This document shows, one piece after another, positions 11,701-24,929 of a stretch of 59,020 bases of DNA. This DNA is from Nephromyces sp. MM_2019. Lineage: Eukaryota > Apicomplexa > Aconoidasida > Nephromycida. The notes beneath the pieces are model-generated. The model was not told where the DNA came from. It saw only the letters and a program-made list of their open reading frames with translations, and ran no database searches. The stretch spans positions 1-59,020 of the forward strand of contig JADHZB010001803.1 of the NCBI GenBank assembly GCA_015657535.1, in the 5' to 3' direction. The first letter of the stretch is position 1. Every line of letters starts with the position of its first letter. The translations under genes were made by a program, and so were the position numbers.

Positions 11701-14700
11701 TAATCAATAGAGGCTATTCACTCGAATGCACTCTGCGGAGTTGGCCAGAAGAGTGTTTTTTTTGCTCGTACTAGTCCGTTGTCTCCGTTATCTGATACCT
11801 GCAATAAATTCTCGTTTTGCGCTAAAAATACGTCATTAGAAGTTAGCGTAGCACGCTTTTTTTGCAATACTCTCTAGCGGTCAAGCGCACATGTTGTCCG
11901 TAGTCTCGTATATTTTTCCGCTTATTCCTAGACTTGAGCGTGCTCTCATGGCGCTAAGCTTCCACTATTATCCCTGTGCCATTGCGGTTTTCTTTCTTAA
12001 GCTTTTCAGTAATTCTTCTTGAGGCTCCGCCCCTCAGATTTACATTGATAGTTGATTGAGTATTTATTGACATATCTGTGGTACTAGTAAGTTAATAAGA
12101 TTATTGGATGCATTTTCTTTTCTGTTTTAACTTGCACCTTCCCTACCTCCAAAGAGTAGGTACTTGTTCAAACTTGTGTATCTTACTTGAACCCGTTGCT
12201 GGCCGGTATGAATAAGATACGGCCACTATTACATTAAACTAGTTGTGCTATACTTAGTGACTACGTTACTTGTAGATTATTATTGAACAAGTTATAGATG
12301 GCTTGGTTTTCTTGGTTAGCCTTGAAACGTTGGAAATTTTTAGACGTATATTTCCGTAAACTATTTTGTACCCTACTATTTCAATGAAATCGCGGTGAGC
12401 TTTTACATGTGTCTTTAGTGACTTCATTGTTCAGCCCTCGTGGAGCAGCCAATTGTTATAAGTTTGAGGTATCTTCCAAGGCTGCATATGTAATATATGT
12501 AGATATCTGTATTTCGTGCTGGGTATCCAATGGTGTCGCCAGTTTTCGGTTGAAAGCTTTATTTATGACCTTACGTAGCTCGCTTACCGATGCAGGTAAC
12601 GTAGCTCAGTTGGGAATATATCTGTGATCCATGCCTCATGTTTGATTTCGCATATAGAACGGCTTTTTTTGAATTGAAACAAAAAATGCCGTATCATTTT
12701 TAAGCCTTCCATTAGCTTAAGTGTGCATCTTTTGAATGTGCATTGGTTGTTCTCTTTGAATGATTAGCGTGTATTTCTGCCCTTTCGAAACAAACTAATA
12801 CAATTTCAAGGCCCGCAAACTGAACAGCCACGTTGGAAGGCGTTCACTTAAAACACATATTTGGCTGCTCTGCTAGACCTTCCAAGGTTCATTTTGTACA
12901 ACAGCGTTCAGAGGGTACATTCGATATCTAGCATATACTTTTCGAGACTACTTGCAGGACTTCAAAAAGATAGTTCTCTATTCCCCGAATGGAAATAATG
13001 GAGCATGCCGTGAACCCATTCCATCAAAGTGTTAACGGCAATGGGCCGTGGCTGATTTATTGGTACCCATCGCCATTGTACACGTGTCATTGGGATACGC
13101 TGGTATACCGCTTATGTATCCGCTTCTGTCAGATATTCAGCGAAGTCTATTTTCTGCTACTAGCCGCATGTCGCGGTATCCTGGCAAAGTTTTTTGTTAT
13201 GCCGCAAAGTATGCTGCCGTCAGTTTGATCCTTGGCTCTTGTTCACGGCATTATTTTCAAAGTATTAGCTGTGCTGCGATCAGCCTCAGCATCGTGTGCA
13301 AGCTGTACGAATTAACCTTTGGGTGTGCGCCTACAGTTGCATGCCTCATAAATATATGCAGCTCAATCTTTTTTGTGCGTGCTTTTTCGTCTTGTACTTG
13401 GAGTTTCTGATCTATAATGGCATAGCTATAAGCAAATGGCGTGACCAATGACGAGCAACATTCAGTGACTCTCCGACTTGGGGAAGGATAACTAGCGGCA
13501 CACTCAAGCAGTGGCTTTATAGTAATTTTATGTTAAGCTAAACCAGCCTTTTAATGGCATTCATGGTTGCCCCCGTGGGGGGATACACAAAAGAAAATAT
13601 ACGAGGTAACTTATTAGCGGTAATATCATCTGCAAATTCCTTACAGTACCCAAATTTTACTCCAAATATATTCCTGTGTGAACTGTACTGCTAGTTCTGG
13701 TGATTGGGAATGTCCTTTATAAACTTGCATTAGATAGAAGCGGCTTCTTAATGAAGTAGTAACTGATACCCCTACTGCAATTGAATGCTGCAAATGTAGG
13801 AATGTATTGAGGGTAGATCACAACGTCAAGGTTATGGCCGCAACAGATAGAGTGCTACGCATACATTGGACTACCGCTGAAAGTACAGCATGCATAGCTA
13901 GTGTTAAAATGATAAAGCCTAGGGTTTAGCGCAGATACGAAGGCAACGGTTCGAGCTTTCAACTTCGCATTTTTTAGCATGACTTGCTTGTTGCTTTTGG
14001 GAAATTGAAGTACTCTTTCATCAAAAAAAAAATATTCTTCGATAATATCTTTCGCAGTTTCTTCCGTGGTTTCGTCTTTCCTTATTACCCTGCTGAGAAG
14101 CGGCTAGCAGCCACCGCGCAAGTGTAGAGCTGCTACGACACCGCTTACTCTTCGTGATTGCGCCATTCCCTGCTGCGCTGCCGCGGTTATTAACCATTAC
14201 TTACTTCGGTCTTTTTCCTTTGCACGCCTCATACGAGTACAGCTTCGCTTGGTGCATCTAATGTGAGTGTAATTTCACTTTGCACGCTTACTGTAAGTGA
14301 AGTTTCACTTTGCATACCTAATGTGAGCGCAGTTTCGCTTGCACCCCTAATGAGAGTACAGGAAAAACCCAGGGCCATGAACACCAGGTTCATTTCCAGC
14401 CAAGCAAATACGCAAGCGTACTTGCATATGATTTTTTATTTTTGCTTATGTCATTATCCCCACATAAGCGCACCGGGTCTGTTTTCCAATGACTACAGCT
14501 ATAATTGTGTTATCTGTATATCGTTGCACGCCTGCTGTTACCAATACAACTGATGCTCTCCGTTAGGCAAGCTTCTCACAGGACGCGGTCAGCAGGTCTT
14601 CAAATGTGCTTATACTCTCGGTACCTAGGCGAATAGGTACGGCTATAGTTTAGTTATCTTAATCATGGCAGGCTGATAGAGCTACCAGCCTGTCTACAGT

Positions 14701-16158
14701 TGTCATGAGGAGCGCAATACACAAGCATAATTTTCTTGAATTTTTGATACCTTGAGAGTAACAAAAAGAACTAATGGTCCATGTTGATAAAAGATAGCTG
14801 ATGCATAGTGTATTCGTGGTACTTTTTATTACGCCGATGGCTGACATCTCGATACGAAAGCCTTAAGCGCCAAGACGCCAGTTTGATACTATTTAAGAAC
14901 AATGATCGTTAATTCATTTGAATCCTTTTCCTTACGATAAATATATCTTGTTACGGCTGCAATGATGACGATTATATTGTTGTGTGGCCACCGAGCTAAA
15001 GCCTCAAAGCTGCGGCCCGATTATCACGTGAGCACTCCATGGTCTGCCCGTGCGGGATATCCAACGGAATAAATAACAAGAGACTGAAACAAACGCAAGA
15101 CGTACATAACTACCGTCGAGTTTGCACCACAATTTCATCACATGATCACATGAGATTTCTTTTGTCATGGATCAGCTTAATCTGGTATACGGTTATCACG
15201 GAATTCAGGTACATGTAGATATATCTGTGCCCTAAGCGACAACTACGTCTGAAATCGAGTCACCCTATTGGGGTTTCATAGCAGTTTTAAGCAGACACTA
15301 GGTGCCATTTTAGGCATTCAGTTACTGTGCAGCGCTGCAAAAAGCGGAGTACACCTCCTTTAAAGCTTAATTGCAGCTATTAACAGTATCAAGAAAAATA
15401 CGGAATTGCAACCTCTCCATTTAAGCGAGGTGTTGCTTAGGGAATACGCTGTACCTGTATTGTTACCGTTAGTGCAACTTTATTTTATGCTTTTTACAAA
15501 TAAACTAGTGCTTTTGCTTTGTTAGTTCCCCTATGATTAATTTTCTATGCAGAGAATACAAATAGAGGATACGTGAGCACTTCCGTTGAATCTCAGATGT
15601 CTTCGCAGATGTGCAGGCACAAGGTAGTGTAGTTATGTTTGTTCCGACTCTTCATTCGTTTGAAATTTTTTTGGGTACTCGCTATGGGCAAGAGAGGTGC
15701 ATTACAGTACGCTTGACGTGCGCTTATCATCTTAGTAACGCGTTATCATGAGGATACCTCCTGGGGTACGCTGGTAATAAGTTCTATGTATAGACGCGAA
15801 CCTCTTGTAGAATCAACTAGCGAGGGGGCTGAAGATGTCGCTTTATCCCGCATAGCAGTAGTCGGAGATTACTGTTAATATATATAAAAAAGTCAGCTCT
15901 GCAAATCAAGAACCTAGTGATAAAGCTACGCCATAATTCAGTTTAGCGCTCTATATGCATTGGCTTCGATCGCATTGTGCGGCCAAATTTCAGTATCCTT
16001 GCATATGCTTTTTCATACGATAACGGCTCGTAACATGCCCTTGCCACAGGTTGTACCGGTCAACACTGTACCTCTCAAGAAATACTGCGTTGCATCGTCT
16101 GTTAATTATTGAGCCTAAACTGGGAGTTTAAGGTACATTCAAGGGAAATTACATAAAA
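8779..16158. other. 7.4 kb without a supported gene
   Basis: Both strands were read for exons with matched splice sites and none could be chained. The longest frames (around 9868-10137, 11417-11698 and 13048-13410) lack a good start, neighbouring exons of matching phase, or recognisable motifs. A GT-rich patch at about 10315-10450 produces a Cys/Val-rich frame that is a repeat artefact. From about 9 kb onward the dense (GT)n and pyrimidine tracts of the left flank disappear. Fast-evolving genes or untranslated sequence of the next gene cannot be excluded. Confidence 0.45.
14222..14362. repeat. Minisatellite, about 30-bp unit, 4-5 copies
   Basis: Diverged copies of a unit starting TGCA and ending near TTTCACTT, for example CTAATGTGAGTGTAATTTCAC and CTGTAAGTGAAGTTTCACT. 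Several copies contain an internal inverted repeat, GTGAA-GT-TTCAC, so single strands could form a small hairpin in each unit. Confidence 0.6.
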
Positions 16159-19100
16159 ATGAGCTTTTTAGCGAGTTCCTCATCAAAGCCCTGCTTCAAG
16201 GAAATACTTCAAGCAAGGCGACAGCTTGCAAGAGACAGTTTGTGGAGCAGCTTCAACGCTAAACACTCGGAAGGGAACAATGAACGGGGGAGCGAGAAAT
16301 CCGAAGGAGCAGCCAGCCTCTTCATTGATGACGATCCACATATAAGATGTGCAGGTGCGATAACCTTGAGCTGCTGCTGTAGAGTTATAACACGTTTTGT
16401 ATGATCTATTGCACCTTCGCTTGCACCTTGCTAGTGGGCTATACGCTAGCTAGGAGTCGATTGTGACTTAAGCGTTTAAGCGCAACATAAAATGTTTCGC
16501 TACGCAGATAAATTTACTGTAATCACCAAACTTAGTAAAGTTAAGATTAATTTAAGGAGCCTTCCAAGCCCTCAAGTATTAGTATAGCAACATTTTTTCG
16601 CGCACTTCCAGTAGTTCTAAACAATAAAACCGGGAGTGGTAGAGTGAAGGATACCTACCCAGTTTTATCATACCTAGCAACTCTCCAGCCCAAATAATAA
16701 CTATCATCCCAGAGAGCTCGATTTGTACGCTGGGTTAGAATGGAGACTATTCAGGCGGCGGAACGAAACAATACATCGCTTTCAGTTCAACATGTACTAG
16801 AGAGCTTACAAAATCTTAAGAGTTTACAAGTATCAGCCAGTATCCATGCCACATCAATCTACTGGTATTACCATTTTTATGAAGTTATATAGATACCACT
16901 TAGCAAGCAAGCACAAAAGTGAGATTGAAATGCATGCTAATCCAGAGTTTTACAGAAATACCGGTACACTTGGCGTGATGCACGATGCGTACATATCTAT
17001 TCAAAAGAATTCCATATTGCCCGAACACATATGATGTTTCTGTGACATTTCCACTTGCTAACGCCATTGTAAGTGATCGAATAATTTCACGCTGCTCACT
17101 ATGCTTCTTCGTATCGTACCACTTGTAGCACAGATGAACCTTTTTTGCTCGAAACATAAACAATAAAAGGGAGGTCTCCAAGTAGCTAATTTAACCTAGA
17201 ATAAGGAAATTGCTTGGAGATACGATTTTGCCACTGAAACCAAAATGTAACCGAAGGAAAAACTGGGCCTTTTGCATAACTTTTCAGCGCTATAGTAAAA
17301 AGCTTTCCTGTCATAACACATATTCTACTAGAATCCAAAATATCTGAGTCTCGGTAAAATTTCAAAAGCAGCCTGATAGTTACACTTTTACAGCCAGCAA
17401 TACTTTTTCAAGGGGATTAACAGCATACTTTGCATAAAGTGAAACCTTTTTGCCGCATCAGAAAATTCTTTAGTCTTATTTTTTCGTTCAATTCTATATT
17501 TTTCTTCAAGGTTACTAGCATTGCAGTGTTCCCAATACGCAGCTAATTTTGTCTTCAGCAACTCACTATCGCAGAAAAACCTATTTCAATGTATAAGAAC
17601 TAAAATTTTGTCCATTATGCAGGAAGCTATCAAACATTTTATCTTATATTTTGCTTTAGGAAACACAAGGTATCCTTATGAAAAAATCCTAAAGCAATGT
17701 AGTAGCCCACTAGCGGCAAATGACGTGGAGAAAGTTTACAAGCTCCAAACTCTACCTAGGGGTGAGGCTACTATTTCAAAAAATAATAAAAACACCGCAC
17801 CTCAACTTTATTATAATTCCAGTAGAACCTTGGAAACCTCGCATGCTACTAAAACTGATAGCCAACCGAGAATTTCTCCAGACTTCCCCTATCTAAAGCA
17901 TGAAGCTAACTGGGGCACAGGACTCCCAGAGTTAATGCAAAATTTCATTTCTTACGAAAATGTGCAAGACCCGCAGGAAGAGCAAATAAAGCTTAGCGAT
18001 CACGCAGACTATGTTTTTGGCAGGGAAGATCTAGCAGACTCTACGCTGCATATAAAAAATACGAAAAATCATGCAGATTGTAAGCCCCACTATACCTTCA
18101 AGCCTGCATTAAACTCAAGATCGGTCAAGCTGATCAACCAAAAAACAAATCGAATAGCAAAGGAGTTGTGGTCCTTCTTAGACACTAACAACGCCGGGGT
18201 AATAGAATGGTTCGGCACAGTGCAAAAGCTCAAACTTTTTGTCGAAGACGCTGTAACGGTAAAAAAAAGAATTCCAAGTTCACGAATAACTACCACTACC
18301 CGGAGGGCGGGAAGTAAAGCAAGAAGCCCAGCAGAAGACCTTCTGTTATTCTTGCTACCAGAAATTTTAGCAAGAGCGAAGAAGGTTAGCCTTAACTTAG
18401 AATCTTGCGATCCCAAGAACTTCGAATTGAAGCAAGGGGCCAGTGGTAATGCAGAAGCTAATGAAGATATGGAATCACACATGGATAAGGGGTACAATGC
18501 TTTCTTATCTTCTGCGTCAGCCATGCAGATGGAAGGGATGCCCAGGGGAAAACTTCTTCAAACACTAAAAAATTCCGCAGCCCCTGGCAAAGAGCAAACC
18601 TCCGTTGAGGGAGAGACTGATGAAGTGGTATCGGAATTCAAATCTTTTACTAATGTAGAAATTGGTGATAACGGAAAATCTTCCGAAGTTGGCTTTGCTG
18701 TACAGGAAAAAAATACCCGAGACGTGTTAGGGAACCCCCAAGGAGGAAGTAAGGCAACTAAAGAGAGCCAAATATGCCTGTACTACTTTAACCGGGCAAA
18801 GGGGATGAATAAGATTTTTGCACTGGACTTTGGGGGACATACGCTGGATAAGAATATTTTCGTGCGCCCCCTGGCGGTAACTAGACCTTTTTCAAACGAA
18901 GATAGTGAATATTCATGTTCCACTACTGGATACAACCCTCAGGCCTCTCAATGGATTTTCATACCAAAGTTGGCATTTATTGAAATTGTGTCGTTGTGTA
19001 TGCGAGAGCAAATGAGATCTAAAGGATACTCATTTGACTTCCTAGGTTTACTCAACTCCGAAGGCAAAGGTAACAGGGAAATCTCTCATAAAAAAACTGG

Positions 19101-22100
19101 ATCATTTCCTTATATGGGTGCCTCTGAGAAAGGAGAGTGGAAAGCATCCATCGCTGACGACGCCCTAACTTCAAGTAGGGAAAAATCGGAAGGATTTTAT
19201 AGGTCGACGGCAGTATTGGCTGCTTCTAAGGCTGAAGTAGGAGGCAATGCTAATGAGAAGACGCACTTACCAAGTGAGGCAAAAGAGCTAGTCTCAAAGC
19301 AGAGGCAAGGTGTCTTCATAAGTGAAAAGGAGAGAGCGAAAACGCAGAAGCCTTACATTGCAAGAGTCGTATCCAATACCTTTCGAAAGCTCGAAGAGCA
19401 AGCCATAAGCCAAGGTACGACGGGTAGCAATAAATATTCTCCTGATTCTGTAGATGTTAATCAAAGCAAGCTGAATGTAAGCACATTTACGCCAATCGTT
19501 GCAAGTTCTGACGGGAAAACCAAAAGACAAATATTGCATAATCTTGCTGGAAATAGATTTAATCTTCAAATTCAAAAGTTTGTACAAAAGAGAAGAGAAA
19601 TTTTAGAAAAACATGCGGCAGCAACAAAAGAAGACACTGCTATGGAAGCATGCGCCTCCACTAGGCCCTCTAGGGAACCTTTTAAAAAGCGAAGTTCTCA
19701 ACGAATGCATGCATTCCCTAGGGTAGCTATGAATCAATCCTCTGGAAATGTAGTAAATGGTACCTCAAATGGAGAGCACCAAAATAGAGATGGCATTGGA
19801 GAATGGCAAAGGCTTACTTCGAAAGCAAGAAATTTCGACAAAGAGGCGCACAAGGAGCTTGAAATGGATGACCTGGTTCGCAGAATTGACCCATTATATT
19901 ATTTTAGCAAGTACTGTAAAAAGTTCTACCAGGATAATAGTTACCAAGGTTTCATAGATTCATTACAGGATTGTACATTCCAGCCAAACATCCATCGTTA
20001 CATAGACAAAGAGGCAAAGGTACGTTTAGAACAGGCCCTGAGACACCTAAAGGCTTCTGACATGAATCTACCAAAAGATGTGAGAAGCAAATATGTTAAA
20101 GAAGCAATTAAGAGTACTTTGTCTAAAATAACCGAAGGAAGATATACTGAGGCTACCCCAGAACTTGCTGGTTCTCACCTCGATGATAGACCGCGTGAAA
20201 AAAAGGATCGTACTACTCCTAGCACTGATCAAGTAATCAACTCCAGTGATGCACAGAGATATACAATTTCCGTGCAAAAAAAGAAAGGCGCTCTTGGCAC
20301 CAAGGTTATCAAAAACGCAAACTTTACTACGGGAGTGCCATCACAATTGGCCGCAGAGAATGAAAGATACTTTGACAGAATTGACAATGCATTTGAGTGG
20401 GTATATGGACAGGAGACACTTCAATGGCTGCTTCAGCAGGGTAAAAAATACGCAGTTCCAAAGCCTCAAAGTGGTTTGATGGACGACTTGTGGTGTCGAA
20501 AGAAGGTATGAAGTAACACCGTTGCAACAGTCCCTCGGTATGTGAATAAAAAATGCCCATTAACGTGCTATTATCGGCATATACTGCTATAATTACAAGA
20601 TTCGGTTGCATTGCAAGCTAGACAAAAGAACAACGTATGCAAATTAAACACTGCTGCTACAGCATTATTTCAAAGATGGATTCAAATATTGCGCTAGCCA
20701 GCCTACAAAATTTTCAACCATTAATGCAGCACTGACCACAAAGCACTTAGTGCCAAAAAAACAATATGGGTTACTAATTTTTGCTTCAAAATTGAAACCG
20801 AAGCATGCGGCGATAATTCCAGAATAGATTACGCAGTGACGCGTTTTCGCCACCAATGAGGTTAATTATACTATTAGGCGTACGTATAGTAACTGCAGCT
20901 ACAACCCAATACTTGGGAAGCTAATTAAACACGTATCCCGTATATTTCTATTCTTTTCTTTGAAGAACAGATTTCAGCTGTTAATAATCCGGCTAGGACC
21001 ATTTCCTTCGATCTTTTTCTTCGCTTTATAGCCATAAATCGCTATATAGGCCTTGCTGCGCAGTAATAGTTACTGCGTAGTTATAGAAATTTCAACATCG
21101 AGTCATGCTTTGTTTACTACGCCTCTGGTACACACGTCTTTTATGACAGCGTATTTTCCTCATTGTCTACCAGAGCAAGTTTATTACATGTACATTCAGT
21201 AATGTTGTAGCCTCCATACTATAGAGTAACTATACTTGTAGAATCCTTCATTTTGTACTGTCCTACAATAAAAATAATCTGAATTAATGATTGTTACGAG
21301 TAGACGAAAATTCCATTGCAGTGTGTGTGCCCCAAACTCGTCTGCCTTTGAGTGTACGCCAGCAGGGAAGGAAACAAAATATAAATCCTTGCACGAAAAA
21401 TTAAGCTTTTAGTGCATCTTAGGCACGAAATTAATAACTGCAATAGCTATGATTGCTGTGCGTACTAATTGCCATAGTAGAAGGCTTTTATTACATGAGA
21501 ATACAGAGGATATTGACTGTAGTTAACAATTGTTGGCACCAGTGTCTGTCTATACACAGTTTATGCCTTTTTCTACCGTCAAATGGTTATGTAGCATATG
21601 TGATATTGAATAATTTTGTACTTTCTGTGACACACCTGCTTTACTCGGCCTGTATTCCATTCATAAAAATCAGTCGAATTGTATCCACATTATCCTAAGC
21701 TGTATAAAGTAATGAAATTTTGTATGCAGTATTCTTGGGAAACTGAAGGTAAAGAACCATTATATAGGGGTCCGTACTGTTCAAAAAATAAATCCTTGAA
21801 AGGGCAACCGGATCTATCGTCAGCAAATAGCCAAAAAAAAGAAGTGCAAGTCAACCCAGGAAAGCCGGGGCTGAGGTACCTGCTCGGAGGGGCTGAGTAA
21901 AGCTATTACATGTATCACATCATACAGTGGTTGGTGACGTGGTAATATTTCGATAGATATTAATGTTATCCGTAAGGATGTGTGCATTAGTGTTCGCACT
22001 GGCCATGCCTTCCGCTATGGCATAGTGTGTATGCGGAATGACTCACCAGGTCATGATTTTGGACTGAGTTGGTTATGTACAAGATATGAAAGAATGTTTA

Positions 22101-24306
22101 GCAGCACTTATGTGAGGGTATTTAAAAATCGTCTTGCTTGCCAATATCAGTCTGGATAAGCGGACTGCATGGGTTCACGTGAAGTAGAATAACTGATGAA
22201 ACTAATTGGTGCCACGGAGCAGTAGCTCCCATAAGGTAGCCGATAAAAATCGTATTCTTTCTGAGGTTTTTCTTGCTAAGTTGCTATGCCTAACACATAA
22301 GGTACGCATAGCCGAGTATGCTGCGTGAGAAAATCCAACATGATGCTTAAACCTTCTAAGGCACACAGATGAGCTAAAAAAGATACAGTTAGAAATTAAA
22401 TGATATTCTTATACATTTTTTCAATGAAAGTACCCAGATGAAGCTGATTTCTTAAATCTAATGCAATCTGCATAGGAACTTATGAGATTAGTAAGTAATG
22501 ACAAGTTAATGTTCATGCGTGGAGTTTGCTATGAAACGATTTTTTCTATAGGAAGAGGGCTGCTGAGCTCCTTCACCAATAAGCCTCCACATCTGCTTTT
22601 AAAGGTCCACGAGGCTTTAGCATATCTAGCAAACGATGGGCTACAGGAATATCTGGCATGTTATCACTTATTAACGATGATAGCGAGACTAGATAATTCA
22701 TTGAGAGGCTTTTTCCAAAAGTGTCGCCGTTACAACTGTAGCAATCAAGCCCTCTGCAAGGCTGTAATTGTTTTACTCCGCAATGTAGAATTACCTTCGC
22801 GCAGGAACATGTGGAAGGACTCATTGAGAGGGGGATACTTATCAGAAGCCCTAGACCATTCTTTGGAAAACGGCTTGAGGGGTGATTCCGAGCAGAAATT
22901 TCGCCGGTATTCAACGGAAGACTGGGGTCGCTATATTCGTCTGAAAAGCAGAAATGCAATACCAAGGCTTATTCCCAATTACGACGTTATACAAAGAGTG
23001 TATGAAGACAGAAACGATTCCGAAAGTGCTGAAGGTGAGAACATGCAAGCTTGGTATTTTAACTTGTTATCCACTACTCTTGTAAGCATGTGAGAATACC
23101 TGCATTAACTTATGACTCACCAAGAGGGGTAGCAAGTATTGTATCTGCAAGCATACAAAGGCAGCTATCAGCTTGTGGATATTTAACAAAAGTAAAGACT
23201 TATAGTCGAAAAATGATCGCAAACTATGCACACAGCACGTGCATTATTGTCATGTAAAGAAGTACTTCTCAAGGCTTTCGCGTCAGCAAGATAATATTTT
23301 ATAACTCCTTCACTTTGAATAATCAATGCGTTATGCATAAATTTCCCTAAGATATAATGCTTTCAATATATTTCTGGAAGCGAAATTTTGGTTTCATCCA
23401 ACTAGCTAAGTCTGAGGATTATAAAATGGATCCTTGTTACGGGAAATTTTATCTCTCATCCGCAAAAAATTGTTCTGTACTACTCTGCACTTTAAAAGCA
23501 GACTGCGTAATCTAGATAAGTGGGTTAAGCCATGAAAGCGGCAATGTGCGATGAACCGTCGAGCTATGTCATGCCATTCAACTTATTACTCGATTTTTCC
23601 TCATTGATACTATGCTAGCGTACATTTTCCGTTGTGAATACTAGGCTATGATGTCACCGAAGTCTACGCCTATGGAGTTCATTGTTAATAGAAACTTCTA
23701 ATCTGTTTTCAAGCGAGCCGATGCATTACACATGCGAAATGCCTTCATGCTTACTCTTCTGGGCGTTCGCTACTCCTTGTATTCTTATAATTTTTGCCCC
23801 CGAGAAAATACCTGTGCTGTGAAATCCTGATATCTAATCATTTTTCAACGTTATTTTCAACTACAGAAGAGAAGCCTCTTCCCACGTTATGGACCCATTG
23901 TAGGCCTATAGTGGATCATGCTACGACCAAAGGCCATGGACTTTATTACGGAGAAAATGAGAATCATCGTAGCGAGAAACAAGAAATTCCTTCGTCGAAT
24001 TTTCCACCAAATCAGGGGCCAGACGGGCACCCATTCGATAAGATTCCAAGTAAAAAAGTAATACAAGACACGAGCAAAACCACCTTTGTCGTTCCTACCC
24101 CGCGAAAAATGCATCAAATCCTCAGAAAAAAAATTTGCAGCAATGAAATAAAAGAAGGCTTTTGTTGTGGTCAAATAATAATTCCCCCTAAGATAGTAGG
24201 GTGTAAGGTTGACCCATTAGAAGCCATAGAAGAGCGAATACGGCAAATGAAAAAACCTGGGATCAGGCTACACGAGCATGCAGAGAAAGGAGATTTTTAC
24301 CGTTAA
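16159..24306 (+). CDS. Large uncharacterised protein with TFxPxxN-like motifs and an EF-hand-like loop, five exons
   Basis: Exons: 16159-16354, 17660-20505, 21730-21748, 22552-23034, 23867-24306. Total 3984 nt (1327 aa); phases run 1, 0, 1, 1 and all joins agree. The apparent stop after the long frame (TGA at 20509) lies inside a donor, AAG|GTATGA, so the long exon is not a complete gene. The protein is hydrophilic and basic, with no signal peptide or membrane segment. Short motifs of the type T-F-x-P-x-[ILV] recur: YTFKPALNSRS (about 209), STFTPIV (about 673) and CTFQPNIHRY (about 836), each before a helix-forming basic stretch. FLDTNNAGVIEW (about 240) resembles a degenerate EF-hand loop (D-x-N-x-x-G-x-I). 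Exon 4 encodes a helix-rich block beginning KPPHLLLKVHEALAYLAND. By analogy, motifs of this style with EF-hands occur in protist cytoskeletal or ciliary proteins; that is inference and no family is assigned. The 19-nt exon (YSWETEG) is the weakest part. The start is the first ATG of an exon whose donor phase fits exon 2. Confidence 0.7.
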
Positions 24307-24677
24307 GTAACCCCCGATCAAAATCTGAGATCAGCAGCAATAGTGATAAAAAATTAGTCACTAAGTTAACGCAAAAAGGGTTGGGTGTAGCCGTAGTATT
24401 GAATAATGACGAACAGCCAATCCTTAAACGCTTGTTTTTTTAGAAATTTATCTTGCTACATTAAATGCTGCTTACTCAGATGCTTCCAGGTAGTGGACAT
24501 ACGAAAAAATAGATATTCAGAAGGCAGACATAACGTTATTTCCTTAAATTTCGAATTGCTATTGACAAGAGTGCATACCTGGTGCTGATGAAAACTCGTA
24601 AAAACATTGCACGGATTAGTTAGTAGTGTAATCCATCAATTCAGTGCGCGAAAAGCGTGGCATTGATGTGGGTAGAC

Positions 24678-24929
24678 TTATGCTTTTAAACAGCTCCCCA
24701 CCTTGTAGGAGCAATTCTGCATTGCTAACCTATTTGGATCATAACTACGATAACCGATGTCCATGGGAAAATCACATGCTTCATCTTTTATAACTCCTAG
24801 CGACCCGAAGCTTAAGATTCCATGAAAGTCATACGAATATAATGAAGTCCTCTTACCGCGCTGGCAGTCAATATAGCTCAGTGCCAGTGAAGACACGATG
24901 GCTTCGCAGTCGGCAGGTCTTTGTAGAGG
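24678..24929 (-). CDS. Possible terminal exon(s) of a minus-strand gene
   Basis: An acceptor (CTGCTGCTTAG, ending at 24930) is followed by an open segment encoding PLQRPADCEAIVSSLALSY and then IDCQR. A good donor (GCG|GTAAGA) ends it at 24857, and a second exon starting at 24796 joins in phase 1 (VIKDEACDFP, then MDIGYRSYDPNR), reaching a stop at 24678. The frame is also open without the intron. The sequence looks protein-like and would converge on the plus-strand gene ending at 24306. No family is recognised and no upstream exon was joined convincingly, so this could be the tail of an unmodelled gene or chance. Confidence 0.3.
   Translation of the reverse strand, partial: PLQRPADCEAIVSSLALSYIDCQRGKRTSLYSYDFHGILSFGSLGVIKDEACDFPMDIGYRSYDPNRLAMQNCSYKVGSCLKA

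Noticed and set aside
12590..12660. A tRNA gene: TAGCTCAGTTGGG at about 12602 matches an A box.
   Set aside because: No proper B box follows and the acceptor arms do not pair, so only the A-box-like string is present.
13048..13410. A hydrophobic 120-codon frame that could be a small membrane protein.
   Set aside because: There is no ATG near its start, a second frame overlaps it, and no flanking exon of matching phase was found. Chance cannot be excluded.
17521..20511. A 996-codon single-exon gene.
   Set aside because: The frame begins at TTG inside intron-like sequence. A T-rich acceptor at 17659 fits the phase of the 16159-16354 exon, and the final TGA is part of the donor AAG|GTATGA. It is the second exon of a longer gene.
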